A stretch of DNA of 64,000 nt from Toxoplasma gondii ME49 (taxonomy: Eukaryota; Apicomplexa; Conoidasida; Eucoccidiorida; Sarcocystidae), in contig NC_031478.1 in assembly GCF_000006565.2 (NCBI RefSeq), positions 2,897,874 to 2,961,873 on the forward strand. Direction: 5' to 3'. The position numbers and the translations under genes are program-made. This document shows, piece after piece, positions 10,179 to 20,400 of this stretch. Under the pieces are notes generated by a model. That model did not search any database, was not told the DNA's origin, and saw only the letters and a list, made by a program, of their open reading frames with translations. The first letter of the stretch is position 1. Every line of letters starts with the position of its first letter.

Positions 10179-13100
10179 TCAGTTTTCCGCTGTTTTCTGG
10201 TGCGGTTTGTGCTGCCGAATGACTCGCTCGACAAGCTCTTGAAACCAATCCCTCAAATCCGTGACAAAAGCTCGGTTCTCTCATCTGGTTATAACAGCAA
10301 AATACTTCTTCACGTGAAATGTGAGACGAGGTAACCGTGTTCGACAACTGAAAATATATGAGCAACCATTATTTTTTCCTTCATTTCTCGGGAACAAGCC
10401 ATCCAGAAATGCTGGTGGTGTGACGTGCTCAGATATGGTCTGAATCCTCGGAACACGACCCCACGAGAACATGCCAACTCATGAAGACACGAAGGAGTAG
10501 TGTGGTAGCTACACTGTTTCTAGCCGCCACCCGAGACTCACTGTGTCATTTGTGTAGAGAGACTGCTCATCGACATTTATTTTGGAAAGGTAGTCCTCCA
10601 GCTCTTCTTCGCCCTTCCGCGCAAGCGCGGGGGCAACGGCTCGGAATCCGTAGTCCCCTACAAGTGGCAAACACGGCGACAGGTATCTTTTGAACAACGC
10701 AACCGAAGGAGACGGAGGGAAACAGCGAGACAAGTCTGCGAAACGTGGTTCACTACTGTCGAGGCCATCTGCTAACACGGCTGCTCCTGAGAAACCGGAA
10801 GCTGCGGAGTGGGGGAGGATTCCCGACGTGGACGAGGAAGCCATCAGCACTGCGTTGAGGTGGACAGACAGGTCCTCCAGAACGGTCAGAAAAGACACGC
10901 AGAGAGAAAGCAGCGGCAAGTTGTCACCAGTCGCCTGCTTGTACTGAATTGCCTGAGCAACACCAGAAACGCGCATACAACTCAAGCGGGCGTCCACCGC
11001 TGAAGTGTCAGCGGCGAGTGCTAATGCAGTTTCAAAAAGCATAAGGCGGGTGAACCTGTCAACCTCACTCTTGTTAATCCCAACACCGGTGCCCAGCAGT
11101 ACACGCTTATCCCTCGTTTCAAGGCCCATCTTGAGTCCGTAAAGCGAAAGGTTCGATCATATATCTTCTCTCTCTACGTTGTTCTTTAAGGCGCTTGCTT
11201 CGCCTTCCGTGTGTCTATCCTGTCTCTATTGCTTCCTTGCGAAATGCCTTGAGAAAGGACCAGACGCAAAGCTTCAGAGCCCCCAGATCGTATCACGTGT
11301 AAACGACGAGAAGGCTTTTTCATGAGAAACGAAAAAGAGCAATGTCCAGGGAGAAGCATTTCCACACCGTGTCCCTCACGGAGAAGAGACAGCGAAACTG
11401 CATGCATAAGGTTCCGGAAATAGCCGCGCTGCACAGCACGTGTACGAGGCACTATTTCACCTTCTGGTTCTCTGGTGTTCGTCTCCTCCTCTGATCTGTC
11501 CGAGTCCATTTCTGCGGGTGCGCCTCTCCCCCACCTTCCCCGCCCTTTCAGCAACGCCAGCAACTGACCTGAAGGACGAGTGTGGCATTCAGCTCAGTTT
11601 CGACTTCGTAAGAAACGCGTTGTCTCCCTTTTCCTCCGGATCCCCTTCCACCTCCTCCCATGTCGATGCAGACTTCCGTGAGATCTATGCGCACTCCACA
11701 GGGGTGTACGAAACTCTGTCGTTTCTTGATTCTCCGCATAATAGGGCCTTGCTGGGTCTGACCCATGTGGCGGCTTCCAATCTTGGCTTTCCGCTCCAAG
11801 TCACGGGCGACGTCTCTCAGGGAGGCGTGGTGCTCGAGATTGATGGCCAGCCGACAGTCGACTCGACAGCGGCGATGCTCTCCTTCGCCCCAAGCCACGC
11901 CGTCATCTGTTCCCGCTGCTCGAGCGTCATCAGCCCATTCCTGTTCACTGTCCTGGCCGGCATAAAGGTTCCACGTCATCTGATTGCTTTTCCACACTGC
12001 AGCGGTGGGAAGAAGGTTCCCCGTAGTTGGCTTCGGATGCGGATAGGACACACGAATTGCCGTGTCTGTCAGGCATGACAGATTATGGTACTCTTCCTCG
12101 GTAGTTTCGACTGGTAAAGGCTTCCACGAAGCTGTCTCATGTGGCTCCGCTGCGACAGAGTGGGGACACCATTCAGGCTGCCCACGGCGCCCTTTCCTGC
12201 GCCGCGTCTTGAGGGCACGCGATGGCTTGGTTTCGTTGTATTCGTCCTCATTGTCACTTGATTCATCAATCAGTGACTCCCAGTCGCTAAACAGATCTCC
12301 TTCTTCTTCAGCCTCGGTCGCTCCACTCACGAACGGCACTGCACCTCCCAAGGGCGAAGGCAGTCGCTGATCGCACCCCCGTTTCTGGCCGTCGACGAGG
12401 TGTCCTGGGACACCAGGTCCTCCTGGTGTATGTACACCTCCCGACGGAATCGGTCCCGAAGTGGGTTGTCCAACAACCGTCGCCGTAATGAACTCATGAA
12501 GAGACGCGAATTGATTCTGATTTACACCGGCCTCAAAGCGGAGACCCGCAGAGGCAGGGGGACCCCCACCGGGTCCGGCGGCTCCAGCGCAAAAGCTCGA
12601 ACTGAGGAGTGTGAGAGACGACAACGGCAGGCGAAGGCGGGAACCTGTATCAAGGTCGACGAGAACACCTAGACGCCCTTCAATTTCAAGTTCAAGGGGC
12701 AGACTGTCCCTGCTGTGCTTGCCGTTTTGACTCACAGTTGCCAAAAGTCCCGGTGTGTCTTCAACAACCATTTCCAACTGTTGCGCGAGCTCGGCGGCCA
12801 GTGAGTCGCACAGGCGCGTTCGGCCTCCATCCAGACGCTCTGAAGCGATTGTGAGATCTGCATCGATGTCGGGAGACCCAGAGCCGGAACCAGGACCCTG
12901 ACCCAAAAGTTCCCCTCCCGAGGACAGCCGTGACCCATTTTCTGAGATAAAAGATTTAGCGGCCGGCGCTGAAGCTGGAGGGTTCTCTGGCGCTCTCTTG
13001 TTCCGCCTCGCGGCACAGCTACCTCGGTCGTTCCCGGCGTCTTCTGAAGCGCTGCATGCGCTGCTGTCCGCCACAGATTTTGCCCTCCCTTCGCCGGTGG

Positions 13101-13776
13101 AGGCGCGCGCCTGCGGCACGTGTTCGCTTTTTGGCTGGGTGCCGGAGACCCCGAAAGTCTCGGCATTGTCTGGATCTACACCAAAGCTGTCCGCGTCCCC
13201 CTGGGTTGACTGCGGTCCCGACGAGAACGCGGAAACGGCAGCGAGTGAAGTCGAAGAAGCCTTCGTCGGCAACGGGTGCGCCCCAGTTTCGACAGAGGTG
13301 CGCATGTGGCTGTCCAAGTGCCGAGGCCCAGGCGAATGAAGTGGACTCAAGGGGCTCGCATTCGTGTTGGGGGCGGAGTCTGGTTGAACCATTTTTGCGA
13401 AGGGAGACGACCCGCTTGGGAGCGAAGCGGAGGGCGCCAGAGTGAAGGTTGCATTCGGAGAAGTCGGCGACAAACTCGACTGGGGAGACGAGTGAGACGA
13501 GGCAGAGGGAGAGTTGGAAGAAGACAGAGAAGAGTGACAGCTTGACGAGGAGGGCGAAGACGAAGAGACTGAGGAACTCGCAGCCACTGAGCTGGTGCCG
13601 GAAGACGACTGATGTGGTGAAGAACTCGCGCCATCCCCATTTGGGTCGTTTCTTGCGCAGATGCTTCCCGCAGGTAAAAATATTTGCGGCGGGGGGACGC
13701 CGGAAGGACACGGAGCTTGAAAGGCAGGTCGTCGAGATCCGGTGGACCTTGCAGCTGGCGATCCCGCGCTCTCCAT
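10179..13776 (-). CDS. mRNA-capping RNA 5'-triphosphatase, Cet1/TTM type
   Basis: Exon 1 is 13776-11569. It starts at an ATG in the context GAGGAAAATGG and ends at CAG|GTCAGT, phase 0. Exon 2 begins at 11129. Its frame runs to a stop at 10509 but contains a perfect donor, ACA|GTGAGT, after 10542. A third exon at 10277-10179 then reads NRAFVTDLRDWFQELVERV to a stop. An alternative acceptor, TTTTCAG at 10349, would give a different tail ending at 10138. The enzyme hydrolyses the gamma phosphate of nascent mRNA in the first capping step. Tunnel-enzyme signatures are visible: ELEIEGRLG near residue 362, RLAINLE near 643, RIDLTEV and YEVETEL near 700-727, each carrying the expected acidic metal-binding residues. 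The first 350 residues are Ser/Pro-rich and likely disordered. Family assignment is strong; the C-terminal exon structure is not. Confidence 0.78.
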
Positions 13777-15529
13777 TTTCCTCGGTGCGAACAGAGAAAA
13801 ACTTTTCCTTAGAGTGCCACGAGTCCCACGGTGTGGCTGTAGGCAGGCAACTGAAGATAGACAGACAGCAAGATGCACAAAATAAGAGGGAAAACCGAAA
13901 GTTACCTTTCCCAGGAGGCTTAGGAGTAGACTGCGCCCTCTCTGGCGACGGCGACTCCTGCAGAACGCCAGTAACCCCAGCAGAATGTATGTCACGGATA
14001 TGGTCAGCCGAAAAAAGTTTCCCTTTCACAACAAAGAATCTGAATCGGATGATAAAATGGAAAAGCACTGCTGGGTCGAAGAGATTTGCCAACTTTCATC
14101 CGTAAGTTAGTGACTCCCGCCTCAGGGATGACTCGGGCCGCTAGCAGAAGGGCCGTCACAAACACGAGGAAACTATAAGAAAGCAGCCATCATTAAACAG
14201 GTTCGTTTGTCTAACGGCTGTTTCGGCCACCCTCACGCCACACTTTAGCAAAGAACTAGAGAAAAGCCGATCGTCCGATATTTCGCAGAAGGTGGTTCTC
14301 TTTCCAACATGTGCATGCGTTCAGCATGCGCCGACCGAAGTATGGTACAACCATTTCCGCAGGACCTAACAGGGTAAACGAGTAGAAGGTGGTGTCAAAG
14401 AGAAAGACAGTATATTTAAGTGGACACGAATACTGGACCATACATCGTTTTCCAAGTAGATCACTCGTCCTGATTCTTCAGCCCGAATCAAAGCGGCTCG
14501 ACACCGAGATTTGCACAAACTGTAGAACAGTACCGTATTTCCAGCATCGCCATTCCTGTAATACCTTTCTCAATAATATCCCTTCCGGACTATCCGTTTC
14601 CTTATGGCTATGAGGTACTGGCGGTCCATAAGGGGAGGTACGAGTAGTGACCACATCTCTGGCAACGCGGTGTTTGTTTCAGTCACGGGTATTACCTGAC
14701 CAAACAAGTGAATTTCCCAATAAAAGGATTGTATTCAGCCCCGTGGGAAAATCAAATTACGACTAGGAACATTAGTGAAGACGAGGAGAGACGGCACGTC
14801 GAGAGTATGGAAACACTCTCTCCTAGATTATCCGATCCCGTGGCTCGACACACTCTACACGTCGTTTCAGTCGCGACTGACGTGCAAGGAATGCTGTGGG
14901 TAACCGTAGGTTCTTGGTGTGGTCACGGCCTTCGCCCATGTTCTGCTCTTGCTTTGCTCAACAGCCTTTCTGTTCACTTGCAAGATCGTTCTTCCTGGCT
15001 TCACCTGACAGGAGATTGTATAGGATGTTGTGTGCGAACGCCGGTATCTCAATTCCCTGCTGATGAGGATGCACTGGGATCCGAATGGTCTGTGCCACCC
15101 GTTCATACCTTCGCCGATCTTACGCACGAAACAACATGCTTCCGCGTAATAAGTTTCAACTGAGGTACTTGTGTGACAGCTCCGAATATATGTCTACAAA
15201 TCTCAAACGCATCTGACGTCGTGTCAGCATACGGTTCATCCGTTCACCTCCGTAACATGACGACCCTGAAGTTCTACTTGTTTTGCGTCTAGAGAGGGCC
15301 CTTCCGTACTCCGATGTCACAATCTATTTCAGTACAACTCCACCAAAGTCGAGGACGAATGTAGGTGAAATGAATGTGAGAAGAGGGAGCAACACGATGA
15401 TGCAAAACTCGGAAACCTCGGAATATCGTGGTTGGCATTACCATACACACCACCTCGCTGGACCATCAAACCTTATTAACCTGTCACCCAATTTCTCTAT
15501 TCGCGGCGGTACAACTGACAAAGTACTCA
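13777..15529. other. Intergenic, no supported gene
   Basis: This lies upstream of the triphosphatase start and should hold its promoter. A rightward open frame at 14708-15163 (first ATG near 14807) and another at 15283-15537 have no recognisable domain and no convincing splice partners. I see nothing else in it. Confidence 0.35.
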
Positions 15530-16246
15530 CGGCCTAACTGATTCGTTATTAGTTAGTACTAACCGCGTTCACCACAAAAAGATAATCTTGCACGAGGATT
15601 GAGCCGGGAACTACCTTCGCTTTCTTCGCGCCGTCTTGCTGTGCGCACCAAACCACTCTCCTTCCGACTGAAAAAATCTTACTGTGTTCACCAAACCACA
15701 CGCCTGTCGACTAAAAAGTTATGTCTGCCGGACCTGAGGGGCACTCTCCCTTTTGTAGATCCTCTGTGACTTCATTTTCTGTTTCACCTCAAAACGAGAC
15801 AAGCACAGACACTGCGACGGTATATCGGCCATTTACAGAAGGCGTCACACCAAAAATGCCCCAATACCAGACACGGATCAAAGAGTTCGGTTTACCCTTT
15901 GGGGCCTCAAAAAAGGAAATCTGCGAACATGGGAAGGTAAGAGGGTCACGAAAAACAACATGAAGGACTCTGTGGCAACATATTCAAAATATAACGGATA
16001 TCGTGCTTAGAAAAAAAAATAGGTAGGCCACCATATTCCTTTTCAGTCTCCTCCCCTCTTTCATGTGATCTTCCTGTCTTTTTGGCGTTACAGCTGCCGA
16101 GACATAAATTGGACATCGCTCACAGGAAAGAAACCCTGCAATGCAAAAGAAGCTGCATGTTGACACGTAAAACGCATGCGATACATCTGTCGCATTTTGC
16201 AAGATATGCATTTGCGGAGCAGAAAAACGATTCAAGGAACTCTTTG
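15530..16246. repeat. Tandem duplication, copy A (period 797)
   Basis: Bases 15646-16246 recur 797 bases downstream at 16443-17043. Comparing the two by eye I find one mismatch: T at 16207 against G at 17004. The left shoulder (about 15530-15645) is clearly related to 16327-16442 but more diverged. Copy A contains a 72-codon exon with a donor and a matching downstream acceptor. Confidence 0.93.
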
Positions 16247-16306
16247 AAACTCGGCCTCAAACACTGCCTTTCTCCGAGGGGGGGACAGGCCTATTCGTCC
16301 CAGTGA
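15721..16306 (+). CDS. Candidate two-exon gene in duplication copy A
   Basis: Exon 1 (15721-15936, 72 codons) starts at ATG and ends at AAG|GTAAGA. Exon 2 (16094-16306) follows a strong pyrimidine tract and TTACAG. Both boundaries are phase 0, so a 142-residue product is predicted. No domain is certain. The segment YQTRI...EICEHGK, then LDIAHRKETL after the junction, resembles a decayed CCCH finger (C..G...C.FAH..EL). The intron sits at the position where the CCCH gene at 17486-23757 splits its second finger. The link to that gene is inference only. It could equally be non-coding. Confidence 0.35.
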
Positions 16307-16326
16307 AACTGGCATAAAAGTGCTCC

Positions 16327-17043
16327 CGGCCTATTGGATTCGCCATTAGATAGTGCTGACCCCGTTCACCTCTGAAAGATAATCTTGCGCGAGGAATGTG
16401 CCGGGACCTACCTTCGCTTCCTTCGCGCCGTCACGCTGTGCTCACCAAACCACTCTCCTTCCGACTGAAAAAATCTTACTGTGTTCACCAAACCACACGC
16501 CTGTCGACTAAAAAGTTATGTCTGCCGGACCTGAGGGGCACTCTCCCTTTTGTAGATCCTCTGTGACTTCATTTTCTGTTTCACCTCAAAACGAGACAAG
16601 CACAGACACTGCGACGGTATATCGGCCATTTACAGAAGGCGTCACACCAAAAATGCCCCAATACCAGACACGGATCAAAGAGTTCGGTTTACCCTTTGGG
16701 GCCTCAAAAAAGGAAATCTGCGAACATGGGAAGGTAAGAGGGTCACGAAAAACAACATGAAGGACTCTGTGGCAACATATTCAAAATATAACGGATATCG
16801 TGCTTAGAAAAAAAAATAGGTAGGCCACCATATTCCTTTTCAGTCTCCTCCCCTCTTTCATGTGATCTTCCTGTCTTTTTGGCGTTACAGCTGCCGAGAC
16901 ATAAATTGGACATCGCTCACAGGAAAGAAACCCTGCAATGCAAAAGAAGCTGCATGTTGACACGTAAAACGCATGCGATACATCTGTCGCATTTTGCAAG
17001 ATAGGCATTTGCGGAGCAGAAAAACGATTCAAGGAACTCTTTG
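16327..17043. repeat. Tandem duplication, copy B (period 797)
   Basis: This is the second copy of the 15530-16246 unit. The match ends abruptly at 17043, after which sequence diverges from copy A completely. The sharp step from a diverged left shoulder to near-identity suggests either a recent local gene conversion or a second round of duplication. Confidence 0.93.
16518..17004 (+). pseudogene. Copy B of the candidate gene, truncated by a stop
   Basis: Exon 1 (16518-16733) is identical to copy A, and the donor, intron and acceptor at 16891 are preserved. The single mismatch found in the near-identical block turns TAT (Tyr, 16205-16207) into TAG (17002-17004). The predicted product is therefore 109 residues instead of 142. 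If copy A is a gene, this is a truncated paralogue or pseudogene; if copy A is non-coding, the stop is meaningless. Confidence 0.35.
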
Positions 17044-17403
17044 GGACGCTCACACGAAACGCCACGATGCGCCTGCCTTTCTCACGGGCTTTCGACCACT
17101 ATGACTGGTCTCTGTAAATCACATGCACATGCGATAACGGAGGCTACTCACAACAGGGGCGGTTTAATTGACTGAGTGACACGTTTCTCTGGTGTTACAC
17201 GTAGCCTTCCTGAAGGTCTCACAACAATAGCTTCAGTTCAGCAGGCATTATAAAAGGACGGCTCGCCTTTTACCAACACATCTCGTATAACTGCTCTTGC
17301 CCACAAAACGCTAATGGCTCCTTTACAGCTCTCCTTGCTCTGCTCGAACGACACTTGTTCAGCCAAGGAGACATATTGACCCTACACCTTGGTTCTCCCC
17401 CGT

Positions 17404-17421
17404 ACACACACACACACACAC
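17404..17421. repeat. (CA)n microsatellite
   Basis: A short ACACAC run lies in the gap between the tandem duplication and the 3' end of the CCCH gene. The surrounding 17044-17485 holds no supported gene. Confidence 0.85.
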
Positions 17422-17485
17422 GGCCGTGTGCTCGCCCACAACACGAACGCGTGCAGCGTGCTAGTCGTTGCACCGTTTTTATACG

Positions 17486-20400
17486 TCAAAAAAAATTGAC
17501 TCGATGCTTGTATCCCTCGAATCCGAGTGCGTGCATCATACCCTCAATTAACGTAAGTGGATCTACACTGGTATGACCAAAGGTATCCACACTACTCTGC
17601 GTTTCCGTCTCCGAGTGACAACACAGACGACGGCACGGCCAGCACATGCTTTCCACACTCTTACGAAAAGGAAGACGGCATGCTGGACCCAAAGCAGCGT
17701 CATCTTCAGCTGCTATCCCGTGTTTACTCTGAACCGCCGGAGACCGGCGCTGTCCAAGAGATAGATGCGCGGCCTGCTGTGTGTCCAGATTCCAAATGTG
17801 GTGTAGCGCCCGTTCGGACGCCGGCACACCTTGTCCTTGGTGCACCGCTTTTCCAGCCAATGCAGTGAAGTCCACAGAACACGAAATTTGTCGTCCCTCT
17901 TCGTCATTGTTCACTAAATTCGAACGTACAGGGTGGCGGGTCAACCTCCACTGATTGCAAGAAGCATGTCCTGGGTCATGATTACTAGGGATATAGTCCA
18001 TACCAGCTATGCTTGTCTTCAATTTCAACAAAGCTAAATCTGCCTCATTCATTCCGCCGCTAGGAACGGCGAAATCCTCTGGAACACTGCACTGTGCTGA
18101 TATGCTTTCGATGCGATTGGCCGACGAAGAGTCTTCGCCGGGTAGTGAAGTCAAGGCTTGCTGAGCTCCGCTTTTGTCTCCAAGCAGAGCATCACCACGG
18201 ATCTGCTGCCCACTGATCGTACAAAATGACTTTGTGTTACCCTCCTCGAAGCACTTCTCAGCTTCCACTAACAGTTGCTTCTTGTGTCCTGTTTCATCCT
18301 GTGGGACGATGACGCAATTTGCTGTCTTGTTCCTCCACGTAGGCGACCCGTAGCCAGCTGTAGTAGAGGGAGTACTCGATTCTAAAACCGAAGGTGTGGC
18401 GCCGACACTGGCGTCCCAAGATGGCTCACTGCTGCCACTGTTATCGCTTGACGCTGCGCTGCCTTCAGGGCTCCCAGGACTGGTCTCAGAGGTGACGTCA
18501 AAACGCGGTGCTACCGTCTCTCCATCCGCATGCTCCTTGTCTCTCTTGACAACTGTCGCCTCCCTAACTTCCAGCTGCTGACGTATCACTGCAAGACTCA
18601 AACCTGTGGTGTCTGTCGACCCCGAGTGAGCCTGGGTGGGTTGGAAAGAGCCAGCATCACCGTTGAGCTCTGACCAACCTAGGGGACGGAGGAAGCCAGA
18701 ACGCGACTCTATGGCAGTTAAAGCGGGCGCGTTCCCGGGGGGGCTTCCCGGGCTTGTCAAACCGGTGACGTGGTCTTCGTGTCCTGGTAGTGCTGCTGGC
18801 ATCCAGGGAATATCTTGTGGCGATTCCAACATATCTCCTCCCCACAACTCGTGCCCATCCCTCCATGTAAGGCCAGTATCGAGCTGCACAGGCGTTTCTG
18901 TCGTCCCAGGGAAACTTACTGGCACTGGCGGTCCCAGGGAGGTCCGTATTGCACAGTCTGCTCTACCAGGTAACATATCCCCGCGGCTATGCACGGTGCA
19001 GGAATCCTCCGTCGGTAATGCCATTGCCAGCCAATCGACCGCCCGACTAACAGACGCCCCTTCGATGGAAAGACTTCTAAGTTCCTTCTCCATTGTGGTG
19101 CTGTCATTGTCGCTGGCTTCTTCAAATCGTTGCCGACGTCGGTGGTTTTTCTCCGCCACCAACGCCCGCTGTGCTATATCTATTGGGGGGTATGGGAATG
19201 CTGGGAACTCTGTAGACCGTCTTCCAGTTTCTGCGGATTCTCGACAGAGCGCTGCAAAAACTTCTGCCGCTTCCGCCTCTGGTGATGACTCATCGCGTGT
19301 CACGAACGGCACGCGCGCCGCCTCTCTTCTGTCCCACTCGACATCTACATTATCAGCCACATCCGTTCTGCTTAAAATCCAGGTTTGTGGTGAAGCGAGC
19401 TCTGGCAATCCATTGGAAATGCCAACAATCTCTACAGCTGCTCCTGGAGACACTGACGGTGGTCGGACGTTCCTCGATCCTTCAGTTATAGACCATGACA
19501 CGCCAGTATCCATACACTCGAAGCTTCCCGTTTCTTCATTTGGGAGAGGGGCTGGTGAGAGTGAGGCGGGTAAATTCACGGGGCTACAGGAGGTAGTTTG
19601 GGCTTCCATCGAACTTTCTTCCTGCGTTAGTCTTTCAGTAGCCTCTTCATACATCACGTGAACACGGTCGCTGGCGGCTCGTTGGAGAGCCACCGATGCA
19701 TTAACACCCGCCAGATCTGGAATTGTTGCGACTGGCGGAACCGGCATGTCACTCGCAGCATTGCTGACGTCGAACAACCGGTATTCGTGGCTGGATGACT
19801 CATGCATGTGGATTGAAGGGTGTGCTTCCTGCGGCGTCTTGCATCCCATCCGCACCGGCACGTCATCTTCCACAGCCACCGCTGGGATCAGCGCATTTTT
19901 GCAGATTGCTGGCACCTGCTGGTGCCGGACGCAATTATCGTTCACGGCTGGCATATTTGCGCCCCTTCCAGAGTAAGGCTGTACCATACTAGGCAAAAGT
20001 TTATTCGCAAGAGCTATGAGAGCAGCATTGGTGGTGTCACTCTCCTGTCTCAGCTCCCGGTTGCCGGGACGGGTCCCCTTTTTTGAACCCTCACCTAGCA
20101 GCTCTGACGAGGAAAACTGACGCTTCAAATACGAATCCTCATTTTCAGAGCCGTCGTGCAACTCGGCACCCTCTTGTAACTCAGTCGTCCTGGACTCCCC
20201 TGTCCCCTTTCTCTGAAGGCACATTCCACCCGCATTTGTCTGCTGCTGACATTTTGGCCTCGTCGCTGCTTTTAGTAGCTGCTGCTGAACCTCTTCCAGC
20301 AGCTCTCCGGAAACGTGGTCCACTTGTGCGCGCTTCAGTCGTTGAAGCTGTAGTAGTAGGAGCTGCATGTCCTTCTGTCGCCGCATGTGCTGCGTGTTCC

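Noticed and set aside
9993..10334. 113-codon plus-strand frame
   Set aside because: Antisense to the likely last exon of the triphosphatase and without a domain.
18636..19661. 341-codon plus-strand frame
   Set aside because: It is fully antisense to the long CCCH coding exon and mirrors its composition; no domain or splice signals.
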